Below, one piece after another: positions 50,323 through 59,764 of a stretch of 64,000 bases of DNA. A program made the translations under genes and the position numbers. Under the pieces are notes generated by a model. The model ran no database searches and was not told the DNA's origin. It worked only from the letters and a program-made list of their open reading frames with translations. Each line of letters opens with the position of its first letter. Position 1 is the stretch's first letter. This DNA is from Pseudotabrizicola sp051200875. Lineage in GTDB: Bacteria; Pseudomonadota; Alphaproteobacteria; Rhodobacterales; Rhodobacteraceae. Where the stretch lies: positions 3,410,001 to 3,474,000 of the forward strand of contig NZ_CP195191.1 in NCBI RefSeq assembly GCF_051200875.1, read 5' to 3'.

Positions 50323-53300
50323 GTGCGTTTTACCAAGCTTCGGCTCAACGGCTTCAAAAGCTTTGTCGATCCCACGGATCTGGTGATCCATGAGGGGTTG
50401 ACGGGCGTGGTCGGGCCGAATGGATGCGGCAAGTCGAACCTGCTTGAGGCCCTGCGCTGGGTGATGGGCGAAAACCGCCCCACCGCGATGCGTGGCGGCG
50501 GCATGGAAGACGTGATTTTTGCCGGCGCCGCCAGCCGAGGCGCGCGCAATTTTGCAGAAGTCAGTCTGGTGATCGACAACCAAGAGCGGCTAGCGCCGAG
50601 CGGTTTCAACGATGCAGATCAGATTGAAATCACGCGCCGGATCACCCGCGACGCGGGCAGCGCCTATAAGGCGAATTCCAAGGATGTTCGTGCCCGTGAC
50701 GTGCAGATGTTGTTTGCGGACGCTTCGACAGGATCGCATTCGCCAGCCTTGGTGCGTCAGGGACAGATTTCGGAACTGATCAACGCAAAACCAAAGGCAC
50801 GGCGACGCATTCTGGAAGAAGCCGCCGGGATCTCTGGCCTTTATGCCCGCCGGCATGAGGCCGAACTGAAGCTGAACGGCGCGGAGCAAAACCTGCTGCG
50901 TGTCGACGATGTGCTGGAAGGTTTGGCATCGCAGCTTGCCACGCTGGCCCGACAGGCGCGCCAAGCCGCGCGCTATCGCGAGATCGGTGAGGAACTGCGC
51001 CGTTCCGAAGGGATGTTGCTTTACAGGCGCTGGCGCGAAGCAGAGCAAGCCCGCATGGAGGCAGAGGCCACGTTGCGTGATCGTCTGATCGCGGCGGGTA
51101 AGGCCGATGCGGCCTCTCGCGCTGCGTCAAAGGCACGCGAAGCGCGGGAAGACGCCCTGCCGCCCAAACGTGAGGAAGAAGCGGTTGCCGCGGCCATCTT
51201 GCAGCGACTGGTTCTGCAACGCGATGCCTTGGGCGATCAAGAGGCGCGGGCGCTGCAACTGATCGAAACCTTGCAGGGCCGCATCACCCAGCTTGGCCGC
51301 GATATGGAGCGCGAAGCGGGCCTGAACCGCGACGCGGGCGAGACGATTGGCCGACTCGAATGGGAACTTTCGCAGCTTGCCAAGGCACATGAAGGCCATG
51401 ACGAGCGCTTGGCCGAAGCTGCCGAAGCGGCGCGCGAGGCGGGCTCGCTTTTGTCTGACCGCGAAACGATGTTGAGCGAAGCCACCGAGGACGCGGCGCG
51501 TCTTGCCGCCCGTCACCAATCGGCACAGCGTTTGCTGGCAGATACACGCGCCGTGCAGGACAGAGCTGAAGCCGAGGCAGCCAAGGCGCGCGCCGCTGTT
51601 GTTGCCGCCGGAGAGTCGGTTGAAGCCGCGACCGAGGCACATGAAGCTGCGCTCATCACTCAGGAAGAAGCTGCGGCCCTTTGCGAATCTGCAGAAGAGG
51701 CGCTGGAGCAGGCTGAAGAAGCCCGCTCGGTTGTTCAGGGCCGCGAGGCCGATGCACGGGCCGCCCGCGGTGAAGCGGAAGGTGAGGCCAATGCCCTTAG
51801 GGCCGAAGTCGCGGCCTTGGCGCGACTGGTCGAGAGGGAGTCTCAGGCCGGACATCAATTGCTGGATCGTCTGACCGTCGAACCCGGCTTTGAAAAGGCA
51901 CTGGGCGCTGCCTTGGCGGATGATCTGCGGGCCCCCGAGATTGAGGGAGAGGCAGGTTCAGGCTGGGCGCTTCTTCCCGGATATGATGCCTCGGCAAAGC
52001 TGCCAGACGGCGTTCGCGCCTTGGCGGATCATGTGGTGGCGCCCGCGGTTCTCACTCGCCGTCTTTCTCAGATCGGTCTGGTCGACCGCAAGGACGGCGC
52101 TCACATGCAGGTTCACCTTGGGCCGGGGCAGCGTCTGGTCAGTATCGAAGGCGATCTGTGGCGTTGGGATGGCTTCCGCGCCAGTGCCGAAGATGCGCCA
52201 AGCGCCGCCGCGGCACGGCTTCAGCAGTTGAACAGATTGGTCCAGTTGAAGCGGGATCTGGAAGAACTGGCGGCGCAGGCCGAAGGGGCGAAACGGGCGC
52301 ATGAGGCGCTTCAGTTGCGCTTGGCCGAGTTGGCACGGGCCGATCAAATGGCTCGCGATGCCCGACGGTCTGCAGACCAACGTCTGGCCGAAGCCAACCG
52401 TGCGTCCAGTCGGGCCGAAGCAGAGTTGTCAATTGCGGGCGGCAAGTTGGAATCGGCGCGTCTTGCGGTTTCGCGCTATGAAGACGAAGCGATGGCCGCC
52501 CGATCGCGGATGCGAGAGGCTGAAGCGGCTTTGGGCGAACTGCCCGATCTTGATGCCGCGCGGGAAAAGGTCGAGGCCGCAAAGGTCGTGGTCGAGGCTG
52601 CGCGTCTGACGATGCTGACCCGGCGTTCAACGCATGACGAGATCAAGCGTGAAGGCGAAGCCCGCATCCGCCGCCGCCAAGAAGCAACGAAAGAGCTTTC
52701 TGGCTGGAAACACCGGCTGGAAACCGCCGAGAAACGCACAGCAGAACTAGCAGAAAGGCGCGCCGAGACCGAAGAGGAACTGGAAGAGGCCCAAGCCGCG
52801 CCGGAAGAGATTGCCGCCAAGCGCGACGAGTTGAACGACGCGATCGAGGCCGCAGAGGCCCGCAGACGGAAGGCCGCCGACAGCTTGGCCGAGGCCGAAA
52901 GCAGCCTGCGTGACGCGCAGATGGCCGAGCGTGAGGCAGAGCGGCTCTCAGGCGAGGCGCGTGAAGCACGCGCTCGGGCCGAAGCGCGAAATGATGCGGC
53001 CAGAGAGACGGTTGCCTATGCGGCAGAACGGATCGAGGAAGAGGCGGAATGCAAGCCGGCCGAGCTTTTGGCCAAGCTTGCGGTTGACCCCGAGGCGATG
53101 CCAGATGCCGAGGCCCTGGATGTCGAGGTGCAGCGTCTGAAACGCCAGCGCGAGGCGCTTGGGGCCGTGAACCTTCGCGCAGAAGAAGATATGAAGGCGG
53201 TTGGCGAAGAACATGCCACGCTGTTGCAGGAAAAGACCGATCTGGAAGAGGCGATCAAAAAGCTGCGTGCCGGAATCGCAGGTCTGAACCGCGAGGGACG

Positions 53301-53778
53301 CGAGCGTCTTTTGACCGCGTTCGAACAGGTGAACTCCAACTTCGCAACGCTTTTCACGCATCTTTTCGGCGGTGGCGAGGCGCGACTGGTTCTGGTCGAA
53401 AGCGATGACCCGCTGGAAGCCGGGCTAGAGATCATGTGCCAGCCCCCGGGCAAGAAATTGGCGACGCTCAGCCTCTTGTCGGGGGGCGAACAGACCTTGA
53501 CGGCCCTAGCCCTGATCTTCGGGGTCTTCCTCGCCAACCCAGCCCCGATTTGCGTTCTGGACGAGGTGGACGCACCGCTGGATGATGCGAACGTCACCCG
53601 CTTCTGCGATCTGCTTGATGAAATGACCCGCCGGACAGACACACGTTTCCTGATCATCACGCACCACGCCGTGACCATGGCACGGATGGACCGCTTGTTT
53701 GGGGTGACGATGGCCGAACAGGGCGTCAGCCAGCTTGTCAGCGTTGATCTGAAAAAGGCCGAGGTGCTGGTCGCATGA
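50323..53778 (+). CDS. smc: Chromosome segregation ATPase SMC
   Basis: 1151 residues from GTG 50323 preceded by GAGGG. Walker A GVVGPNGCGKSN at ~28-39. Two long coiled coils flank a hinge near residues 510-640 (including TVEPGFEKALGAALADDL). The C-terminal ATPase has signature LSLLSGGEQTLTALAL and Walker B PICVLDEVDAPLDDANV. SMC condenses and segregates the nucleoid with ScpAB, not in this window. An upstream frame to 50152 is not supported because Walker A would be too far from the start and there is no similarity. Confidence 0.96.
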   Translation: MRFTKLRLNGFKSFVDPTDLVIHEGLTGVVGPNGCGKSNLLEALRWVMGENRPTAMRGGGMEDVIFAGAASRGARNFAEVSLVIDNQERLAPSGFNDADQIEITRRITRDAGSAYKANSKDVRARDVQMLFADASTGSHSPALVRQGQISELINAKPKARRRILEEAAGISGLYARRHEAELKLNGAEQNLLRVDDVLEGLASQLATLARQARQAARYREIGEELRRSEGMLLYRRWREAEQARMEAEATLRDRLIAAGKADAASRAASKAREAREDALPPKREEEAVAAAILQRLVLQRDALGDQEARALQLIETLQGRITQLGRDMEREAGLNRDAGETIGRLEWELSQLAKAHEGHDERLAEAAEAAREAGSLLSDRETMLSEATEDAARLAARHQSAQRLLADTRAVQDRAEAEAAKARAAVVAAGESVEAATEAHEAALITQEEAAALCESAEEALEQAEEARSVVQGREADARAARGEAEGEANALRAEVAALARLVERESQAGHQLLDRLTVEPGFEKALGAALADDLRAPEIEGEAGSGWALLPGYDASAKLPDGVRALADHVVAPAVLTRRLSQIGLVDRKDGAHMQVHLGPGQRLVSIEGDLWRWDGFRASAEDAPSAAAARLQQLNRLVQLKRDLEELAAQAEGAKRAHEALQLRLAELARADQMARDARRSADQRLAEANRASSRAEAELSIAGGKLESARLAVSRYEDEAMAARSRMREAEAALGELPDLDAAREKVEAAKVVVEAARLTMLTRRSTHDEIKREGEARIRRRQEATKELSGWKHRLETAEKRTAELAERRAETEEELEEAQAAPEEIAAKRDELNDAIEAAEARRRKAADSLAEAESSLRDAQMAEREAERLSGEAREARARAEARNDAARETVAYAAERIEEEAECKPAELLAKLAVDPEAMPDAEALDVEVQRLKRQREALGAVNLRAEEDMKAVGEEHATLLQEKTDLEEAIKKLRAGIAGLNREGRERLLTAFEQVNSNFATLFTHLFGGGEARLVLVESDDPLEAGLEIMCQPPGKKLATLSLLSGGEQTLTALALIFGVFLANPAPICVLDEVDAPLDDANVTRFCDLLDEMTRRTDTRFLIITHHAVTMARMDRLFGVTMAEQGVSQLVSVDLKKAEVLVA

Positions 53779-54125
53779 TCGAAGCACTGCGTTTGGCTGG
53801 ATTTCCCGGCGTCGAAGCCGAGGGCGAGGTGATCCACGCGCGCCTTTGGTCGTCATCGGTCGAATTCACGGCTGTTGCCGAAGTGGAAGGATGGCGGCTC
53901 AGCCTGCAATGGCCACTGCGCGCGTCCGAGGCGCAAATCGACGGATGGAATACAGCGCATCCCGAAGCGCCCATGGAGATCTATAAGGGCGAGACACGCG
54001 TTTCTGTTCTTGTGTCCGAAGGTGATCCAGAGGCGCTGCAACGCTGGTCGGCAATTGCTGAACTCGCCGTTGCCACCTGTATCCAATGGCGACGTGCGCA
54101 ACGCGCACCCGGCGAAGGGATGTAG
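53775..54125 (+). CDS. Small hypothetical protein coupled to smc (116 aa)
   Basis: 116 residues. It begins with ATG 53775, overlapping the smc stop (ATGA). Visible parts are an N-terminal IEALRLAGFPGVEAEGEVIH, a beta-like HARLWSSSVEFTAVAEVEG, and an Arg-rich end RRAQRAPGEG. No Cys, no membrane segment. It reads as an alpha+beta domain of unknown family. Translational coupling suggests a linked function with SMC, for instance in chromosome organisation, but I have no evidence for interaction. Confidence 0.68.
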   Translation: MIEALRLAGFPGVEAEGEVIHARLWSSSVEFTAVAEVEGWRLSLQWPLRASEAQIDGWNTAHPEAPMEIYKGETRVSVLVSEGDPEALQRWSAIAELAVATCIQWRRAQRAPGEGM

Positions 54126-54140
54126 ACGCGAAGCCGATCA

Positions 54141-54836
54141 CTATAGGTCAGGCACAAAGCGCCTGATCTGGGCGATGTAGTCGCGCAACAGCGGAACGCG
54201 GTGGGGGCGAAAGCTGGCACCCGTGCGCTCGGGGTTGGCAATCCTCGCTAGGTCAAACCGCCGGAAATCCTGCCGCAGACAACACCACGCCAAACAGACC
54301 AGCGCATTTTCAAAATAGACAATCGCCAAAGGCCGGATCACGCGCTCGCTTTTCTCTCCGTCCACCGCGGTAAAGCCGATCTGCAATTCCGCTTCGTCCC
54401 AACAGGCCTGACGGATCAGCGCTGTATGATCGGGCACAGACTTCCGACGCTCAAAGCGATAGCTTCGACTGACTGCGTGGATGGCCTGTCGCTGCACGCG
54501 CTCTGGCAAGGTTGCGGTTATCTTGGCAAGTGCGGCCTCGGCGGCATCTGTAAGGGCAGCTTCCCCCATCTGCCGGACTTGGGCCAATCCCAAAACCAGC
54601 GCCTCGACTTCAAGCTGCGTGAACATCTGGGGCGGAAGCGCGGGGTCTTCGGTCAAGGTGTAGCCAAGGCCCGCTTCCCCATCAATCAGCGCACCTCCCG
54701 CCCTCAGGCTTTCAATGTCACGATAAATGGTGCGCACCGAAACGTCCGTTTCTGCCGCCAGTCTCTCGGCCGTCACCGGTTGGGGCAGGCGGCGTATTGC
54801 GGAAAGCAGACGAAAAAGACGATCAGCGCGGGGCAT
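54141..54836 (-). CDS. YafY-type HTH/WYL transcriptional regulator
   Basis: 231 residues. N-terminal helix-turn-helix: MPRADRLFRLLSAIRRLPQPV, then VSVRTIYRDIESLRAGGALI. The C-terminal WYL domain has IRPLAIVYFENALVCLAWC and the FDLARI region. WYL proteins bind a nucleotide-type ligand. It is divergent from a GST gene across 71 bases, so control of that gene is likely. The start at 54836 is chosen over an upstream 20-codon extension. Confidence 0.9.
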   Translation of the reverse strand: MPRADRLFRLLSAIRRLPQPVTAERLAAETDVSVRTIYRDIESLRAGGALIDGEAGLGYTLTEDPALPPQMFTQLEVEALVLGLAQVRQMGEAALTDAAEAALAKITATLPERVQRQAIHAVSRSYRFERRKSVPDHTALIRQACWDEAELQIGFTAVDGEKSERVIRPLAIVYFENALVCLAWCCLRQDFRRFDLARIANPERTGASFRPHRVPLLRDYIAQIRRFVPDL

Positions 54837-54840
54837 GGCA

Positions 54841-54861
54841 TCCTGCCGGAATTTGTCAGGA
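54841..54861. promoter_or_regulatory. Possible regulator half-site dyad between WYL gene and GST
   Basis: TCCTG (54841-54845) and CAGGA (54857-54861), 11 bases apart, within the 71-base divergent gap. A dimeric regulator could bind here, but the dyad is short and may be chance. Confidence 0.25.
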
Positions 54862-54907
54862 GCGTTGAAGCATAAACAGGGCATCGAAACACGCAACGGA
54901 GAAAGCG

Positions 54908-55519
54908 ATGCTTACCTTGTTTCATGCACCCGAGTCGCGCTCGACACGCATTGTCAGCCTAATCGAAGAGATGGGAATCCGCGACAAAGTCGATGTGCAG
55001 ATTGTCGACATCCTGCGGGCCGACGGAAGCGGGGCCTTTGACCGGGCGAACCCACATCCAGACCACAAGGTTCCCGCCTTGAACCATGACGGAGCTCTCA
55101 TCACCGAAAGCGGTGCGGTGATGCTTTATCTGACCGCCCTCTTCCCCGATAGCGGCCTTGCGCCCAAACCCGGCACAGCAAAGCGTGGAGAGTTTCTGAC
55201 TTGGCTCTTCTGGTATGGCGACGTGATGGAGCCGGTCCTCATCCTTCATGCGGCAGGAGTCACACATCCTTGGCTGCACAAGACCTTTCGCGGCACGCCA
55301 GAGGTCACAGCGCGCATTCGCGCGGCGCTCGAAAAAGGGCCTTGGCTTTTGGGAGAGGAATTTTCAGCGGCCGATATCCTGATCCACTCCCCCTATGCAT
55401 GGTTCAACAACACGCCAGACGATCCCTTGATCAAGGACTGGGTGGAACGCTGTAAGGCGCGACCGGCGCGACTGAAAGTGATGGACGAGGACGCCCGGCT
55501 GAGACAGCTTGCCGCCTGA
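54908..55519 (+). CDS. Glutathione S-transferase family protein
   Basis: 203 residues. The thioredoxin-like domain starts MLTLFHAPESRSTRIVSLIEE (Ser at the active-site position), with PDHKVPALNHDGALITESGAVM as the glutathione-binding cis-Pro/Ser region. The C-terminal half, from GEFLTWLFWYGDVMEP, is helical with EEFSAADILIHSPY near the end. Its role may be detoxification or stress. It is divergent from the WYL regulator, which may control it. A hairpin terminator follows. Confidence 0.88.
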   Translation: MLTLFHAPESRSTRIVSLIEEMGIRDKVDVQIVDILRADGSGAFDRANPHPDHKVPALNHDGALITESGAVMLYLTALFPDSGLAPKPGTAKRGEFLTWLFWYGDVMEPVLILHAAGVTHPWLHKTFRGTPEVTARIRAALEKGPWLLGEEFSAADILIHSPYAWFNNTPDDPLIKDWVERCKARPARLKVMDEDARLRQLAA

Positions 55520-55529
55520 TCCGGATGCA

Positions 55530-55571
55530 GCCGGTCCCATTTGGGACCGGCAAACTTCTTGCAAGAAATTT
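55530..55571. terminator. GC hairpin plus AT palindrome in a convergent gap
   Basis: GCCGGTCCC (55530-55538), four bases, GGGACCGGC (55543-55551). Directly after it lies CAAACTTCTT-GC-AAGAAATTTG (from 55551), pairing nine of ten positions. The layout is the same as at 37160-37203. It lies between the converging GST and MOSC genes and should terminate both. Confidence 0.65.
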
Positions 55572-55575
55572 GGCG

Positions 55576-56130
55576 CTAAACTTTGCAGATGCAGTCCGAC
55601 AGATCGACCGTGCCATCGCGTTCTACGGAACATAAAATCCCCCGCAGCCGCAATTCAGGGTGGCCGGGGCGCGTGATCCAGTCTTTGGCTTCTGCGCCGT
55701 ATCTTGCCTTCCACTTCACGCAGCCGTCATTGAAAACCGATGACACCCGCAACAAGGCGGTCCCGGCCTGAAGCAACGTCCCTTCTGGCAGATTGGCCGC
55801 ACTCGTATCCAGATCCGCGACAATCGTATCGCCGGGATGTGGTATGGCGTCCCGGTCTCTCCACACCAGATTCATCACCCTCATGGGCAATATCGAAACC
55901 TGAATCCGGGGGTCTGGTCGCCCGTCTGCCAATTTAAGCCAAGGTGCCGTCAGCCAACGTTCGCCCGGCACGCCCTGTTCTTTGGTCAGGGTCAGGCTTT
56001 GCGGGAACTCTCGCTTGTTGAAGCCGGGGCGAAAGCACAGCGAATGGATCGGCGCATCGGTCTTTGGCGCCGCCAGAACAAAGGGCAGGGCCGCCATCAG
56101 CGCCTCAAGGGTGACGGGATCAGAGGGCAT
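55576..56130 (-). CDS. MOSC domain-containing protein
   Basis: 184 residues. The start MPSDPVTLEALMAALPFVL leads to IHSLCFRPGFNKREFP, a beta-rich core and the conserved FNDGCVKWKARYG segment, with the Cys of MOSC-type sulfur carriers. Related to molybdenum cofactor sulfurases and YiiM-like proteins, here as a short stand-alone domain. The specific reaction is unknown. Start codon overlaps the end of the transglycosylase gene by 11 bases, so expression is linked. Confidence 0.78.
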   Translation of the reverse strand: MPSDPVTLEALMAALPFVLAAPKTDAPIHSLCFRPGFNKREFPQSLTLTKEQGVPGERWLTAPWLKLADGRPDPRIQVSILPMRVMNLVWRDRDAIPHPGDTIVADLDTSAANLPEGTLLQAGTALLRVSSVFNDGCVKWKARYGAEAKDWITRPGHPELRLRGILCSVERDGTVDLSDCICKV

Positions 56131-57274
56131 TCAACAGCTCCACAGTGGGCCAGGCATCCGCCGGCAGGCCAAGCCGGATTTGCTCTTTTTGAACGGCGGT
56201 CCGTGTTCCCGCGCCTAATATGCCGTCGATCTTGCCAACATCATGGCCCCGGGCTGCCAGCTTTTCCTGAAGCACCATCATCTGCTCCGACTCTAGCCCC
56301 GGATCGGGATTCCCGGCGTCATAGGGCGGCGCCCCTTCAAGCCGGGTCGCAAAATAGGCGCCCGTCAGAACATAGGTGAAGCTTTGGTTCCAATCGAACA
56401 GCGTCGAGAAATTGGGATAGGCCAGAAAGGCAGGCCCCTTGCGCCCCTGCGGCAGGATCAGGCTGGCCATCCCTTCGGGAAGATCGGCTTTGCCGGTTAC
56501 CCCCATCGCCTTCCATTCCGCAACGCTTTGTTGTGTCTCAAGTCCGGAAAGCGACCAGTCCATTTCCACTGGAACGCTGACTTCGGCCAGCCACGGCTCG
56601 CCCGCCCGCCAGCCGTGATGCTGCAACAGTCTTGCCCCGGACAAGAGCGCATCCGCGACCGAGGTTTTCAGGGTCACATGACCATCCCCGTCGCCATCGA
56701 CTGCGCGCTCCAGAATATCTGCGGGCAGCATCTGCACCATGCCGATTTCACCGGCCCAAGCCCCGGTCGTGTCCGTCGGAAAATCACCACGGGAATGCAG
56801 CGCAATCGCCGCCAAAATCTGGGGTTGGAACAGTTCCGGGCGGCGGCAGTCATGGCCCAGTGTGACCAAGGCATCGCGCGTGTTGAAATCGCCCTGCACC
56901 TGCCCAAAATCCGTCTCGAACGCCCAAAATGCCAAGAGAATGCCTTTGGGCACGCCAAACTCAGCCGCAGCGCGGTCGAATATCTTGGCATGTTTCTTGG
57001 CCAAGGCGCGGCCATTGTCGATGCGGTTCTGGCTGATCAATCGACGAGAGAAGTCGATGAACGCCATACGAAACACGCCTTGGCTGCGGTCGCGCGCCAA
57101 AACCTTTTCGTCAATTCGCGCGCTGCGCAGATAGCTTCGGGCGGCGTCTTCCGGCAGGCCCGCAGCCACGGCCTCGGCCACCATTGCGTCGGTAAAACTG
57201 GAAAGCGGCCCACCACAGGGCGCAGCAAGGGCGGGGCTGGAAAACGCCAGCATCAAGGAAACTGCAATCTTCAT
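56120..57274 (-). CDS. Lytic murein transglycosylase (MltB family) with PG-binding domain
   Basis: 384 residues from MKIAVSLMLAFSSPALAAPC, a signal peptide ending in a Cys after AAP that could be a lipobox-like end, though weak. MltB domain: AFWAFETDFGQVQGDFNTR (catalytic Glu), then GEIGMVQMLPADILERAVDG. A C-terminal peptidoglycan-binding repeat is VLQEKLAARGHDVGKIDGIL with GAGTRTAVQ. It cleaves glycan strands in the periplasm. It precedes cobalamin genes only by position, with no functional link. Confidence 0.92.
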   Translation of the reverse strand: MKIAVSLMLAFSSPALAAPCGGPLSSFTDAMVAEAVAAGLPEDAARSYLRSARIDEKVLARDRSQGVFRMAFIDFSRRLISQNRIDNGRALAKKHAKIFDRAAAEFGVPKGILLAFWAFETDFGQVQGDFNTRDALVTLGHDCRRPELFQPQILAAIALHSRGDFPTDTTGAWAGEIGMVQMLPADILERAVDGDGDGHVTLKTSVADALLSGARLLQHHGWRAGEPWLAEVSVPVEMDWSLSGLETQQSVAEWKAMGVTGKADLPEGMASLILPQGRKGPAFLAYPNFSTLFDWNQSFTYVLTGAYFATRLEGAPPYDAGNPDPGLESEQMMVLQEKLAARGHDVGKIDGILGAGTRTAVQKEQIRLGLPADAWPTVELLNAL

Positions 57275-57284
57275 GCAGCCGAGG

Positions 57285-58184
57285 TTAGACAAGCGCCACG
57301 ATTGCGGCAATCCCCAGCATCAGCGCCCATGCACGCCACAGTGCCGAACAGGCCGCGTCAATCGCTTCCGGGCCGGGGCTGCGGTTTCCGTCCGGGTGCA
57401 CCCATGGAAAGTCTTGCATCTGCCCATGATAGGACCGTGGGCCAGACAATGACACGTCCAGAACCATCGCCATTGCGGCCTCGGGCCAGCCCGCATTCGG
57501 ACTGCGATGCAGGGGGGCATCTCGCAGAATTGGCCTTGGGTCCGTCCAGCCGTGTGAAACAGCAATCAAAAGCGCCGTCAAACGCGCAGGGATCAGGTTC
57601 AGAAGATCGTCAAACCGCGCGGCAGCCCAGCCAAATTGCTCATGGCGCTGCGTCCGGTGGCCAATCATGCTGTCAGCGGTATTCGTGATCTTATAGAGGC
57701 ACAGCCCCGGCAAGCCTGCCACAAGGAACCAGAAGACCGGGGCGATGACACCATCTGACAGGTTCTCGGCTGCACTTTCGATAGCAGCGCGGACCACAGC
57801 AGGCTCCTCCATCGCCGCCGTGTCGCGTCCGACGATCATCGACACCGCATGGCGACCTTCGGTCAAGGATTGGCGAAGCCCGACGGCAACCGCGCGCACA
57901 TGCTCGACCAAGGATTTTTGCGCGAACAAGATCGCCGCAACGATGATTTCCAGCGCGCCGTAATCTGGAACCAAGGCGATGATCTTGCCCAACAGCAGCG
58001 CGCCTATGGCAAGCAGCATCATCGCCAGCACGCCCTTTGCCTTTCGGTGTGTGCCGGAATTCAATCGCGTATCCAGCGCCCCAACAGCGCGCCCCATCAA
58101 AACGGCTGGGTGTGGAAAGCGATCCCAAAGGATCTTGGGCTCGCCAAACAGCGCATCAAGGATCATGGCCAAAACAAGCGTCAT
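57285..58184 (-). CDS. cbiB: Adenosylcobinamide-phosphate synthase CbiB (CobD)
   Basis: 299 residues, several hydrophobic helices. It starts MTLVLAMILDALFGEPKILW, then RFPHPAVLMGRAVG, a family hallmark. AAENLSDGVIAPVFWFLVAGLPG is the strongest conserved block. It joins adenosylcobyric acid with (R)-1-amino-2-propanol (phosphate) late in cobalamin synthesis. It is translationally coupled (4 bases) to cobC. Confidence 0.94.
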   Translation of the reverse strand: MTLVLAMILDALFGEPKILWDRFPHPAVLMGRAVGALDTRLNSGTHRKAKGVLAMMLLAIGALLLGKIIALVPDYGALEIIVAAILFAQKSLVEHVRAVAVGLRQSLTEGRHAVSMIVGRDTAAMEEPAVVRAAIESAAENLSDGVIAPVFWFLVAGLPGLCLYKITNTADSMIGHRTQRHEQFGWAAARFDDLLNLIPARLTALLIAVSHGWTDPRPILRDAPLHRSPNAGWPEAAMAMVLDVSLSGPRSYHGQMQDFPWVHPDGNRSPGPEAIDAACSALWRAWALMLGIAAIVALV

Positions 58185-59134
58185 CCGAGAGCGGCTTCCA
58201 AACGATCCCATTCCGCAGGAACACCGGGAATCCCAAGCCTCAGCCATCTGTCAGAATAGGGAAAGATTCGAGACCAGATGTGGCGTTTTGCCAGCCGGTC
58301 TTGCCAGCTTTTTGCATTGTCTGTGTCGTACAGCCGAAACAGCGGCGTGCCGCCTACCAGACTGGCCCCTGCGCGGATCATCAGGTGGTCAAGGCGGTCC
58401 GCATCCTGTGCCAGACGCTGACGCGTTGCCGTTGCCCAGTCCTGATCCAACAACGCTGCGGTTCCGACGGCCAGCGCCGGGCCCGAAACGGGCCATGGGC
58501 CCATCATCTGTTCCAGACGCGCCAAAAGTCTCGGATCACCTATAGCAAAGCCCAGCCGCAATCCGGCAAGGCCCCAGAACTTGCCAAAGCTCTTCAGGAT
58601 AATAACGCCGGGTTTAACGGCGTGTTCGATCATCGTGTATTGCGGGATGATGTCGCAAAAGCTTTCGTCGATGACCACCATCTCCGCTTTCGGAAAGTCG
58701 CCGTTCACCGACAGGACCCGCCCATCCGGATTGTTTGGATGAACTGCCACGATGGTATCGCTGCTTTGGTCAGAGATTATCCAGCCAGCCGTAGCAAAGG
58801 CGCGCCCATGCTCGTTGTAGGTTGGCTGGGCGATCTGAACCTGGCTTGGCGCCCGTAGCGCCGGAATGCGCGCGATCAGCGCCGAGGCGCCCGGCGCCGC
58901 CAGAACCGCCGCTTGCTGTGGAACCGACCAGAACTGCCGTGCAGCCGCAATCAAAGCCTCTTGTGCGGCCTGATCGGGTAGCGTCGTCCAAGCCCGAAAA
59001 GGCAAGTCCGTCACCGGATAGGGAAGGGGGTTGATCCCGGTCGAAAGGTCGATCCATGCATCGCGTTGGCCGCCCCATTTGGCGACAGCGGCATCTACTC
59101 CGCCCCCGTGATCTGGTTTTTCGTCACCATGCAT
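58181..59134 (-). CDS. cobC: Threonine-phosphate decarboxylase CobC
   Basis: 317 residues from ATG 59134 (MHGDEKPDHGGGVDAAV). A GTG at 59146 adds four residues and cannot be excluded. PLP-dependent histidinol-phosphate aminotransferase-like fold: WIDLSTGINPLPYPV near the start, VAVHPNNPDGRVLS, VVIDESFCDIIP, and VILKSFGKFWGLAGLRLGFA with the PLP Lys. It makes (R)-1-aminopropan-2-yl phosphate for the cobalamin side chain. No cobalamin riboswitch was seen upstream. Confidence 0.93.
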   Translation of the reverse strand: MHGDEKPDHGGGVDAAVAKWGGQRDAWIDLSTGINPLPYPVTDLPFRAWTTLPDQAAQEALIAAARQFWSVPQQAAVLAAPGASALIARIPALRAPSQVQIAQPTYNEHGRAFATAGWIISDQSSDTIVAVHPNNPDGRVLSVNGDFPKAEMVVIDESFCDIIPQYTMIEHAVKPGVIILKSFGKFWGLAGLRLGFAIGDPRLLARLEQMMGPWPVSGPALAVGTAALLDQDWATATRQRLAQDADRLDHLMIRAGASLVGGTPLFRLYDTDNAKSWQDRLAKRHIWSRIFPYSDRWLRLGIPGVPAEWDRLEAALG

Positions 59135-59351
59135 TGCGCGACTCACCCCGTGCCGATCCCCGGCTTTTTGTCGATTGATCCGATTTCTTCAGGGATGACA
59201 ACGCATTCGGGGCGGCGAAATGGCGGCAGGATGCGACAAATTCGGCACGATCAAAGCGGATTCTGTTGCCAAGTGGCCCCTGTCATCCGGTTGTCTTGAT
59301 TTTAAGCAATCTTGAAGCAGACTTGTCAGCATGGGGGCGCCGGAGGCCAAG

Positions 59352-59702
59352 ATGTTGGAATATTTGCCAAACGAAATTCGTGAAGGTCTGGACACGGCTC
59401 GCAAGGCGCAGGCCAAGCGGAAGTCACGCCTGCGGGTTCAGGTCGGCGAAGCGGTGTTCCCGATCCTGCGCTTCTGGCATGATGGTTTTGCCTTGGATGC
59501 CGAACTCACCCCCAATTTGCGTGGCTTGGTCGATGTCTACGATGGCAGCCGCCATATCTTCCAATGCCTGATCGTCGCGTCATCGCTTGAAAACGGTGAA
59601 ATCGTTTGTGAATTCAAACGGTCGACGGCTGTGCTGGACAAGGCGCCACTAGACTTCTGGCGTGAAGAAAACGTCCCGACGGCGCTGCTTCCAAAGAACT
59701 GA
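59352..59702 (+). CDS. Small hypothetical protein, possible PilZ-like fold (116 aa)
   Basis: 116 residues from MLEYLPNEIREGL. A charged helix (LDTARKAQAKRKSRLRVQ) runs into strand-rich GEAVFPILRFWHDGFALDA. Strands HIFQCLIVASS and GEIVCEFKRSTAV follow. This beta-barrel-like spacing recalls PilZ domains, but the RxxxR and (D/N)xSxxG signature is not clear, so the call is weak. It lies 62 bases upstream of rnhA in the same direction. Confidence 0.6.
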   Translation: MLEYLPNEIREGLDTARKAQAKRKSRLRVQVGEAVFPILRFWHDGFALDAELTPNLRGLVDVYDGSRHIFQCLIVASSLENGEIVCEFKRSTAVLDKAPLDFWREENVPTALLPKN

Positions 59703-59764
59703 TCGACATCCTTCGATTGACCTTTCCCAGCCGTCTTTCTATCCCCAAGGGGACAGGAGACGTG

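Noticed and set aside
59135..59351. Possible cobalamin riboswitch upstream of cobC
   Set aside because: No B12-box-like conserved core was found on the minus strand in this gap.
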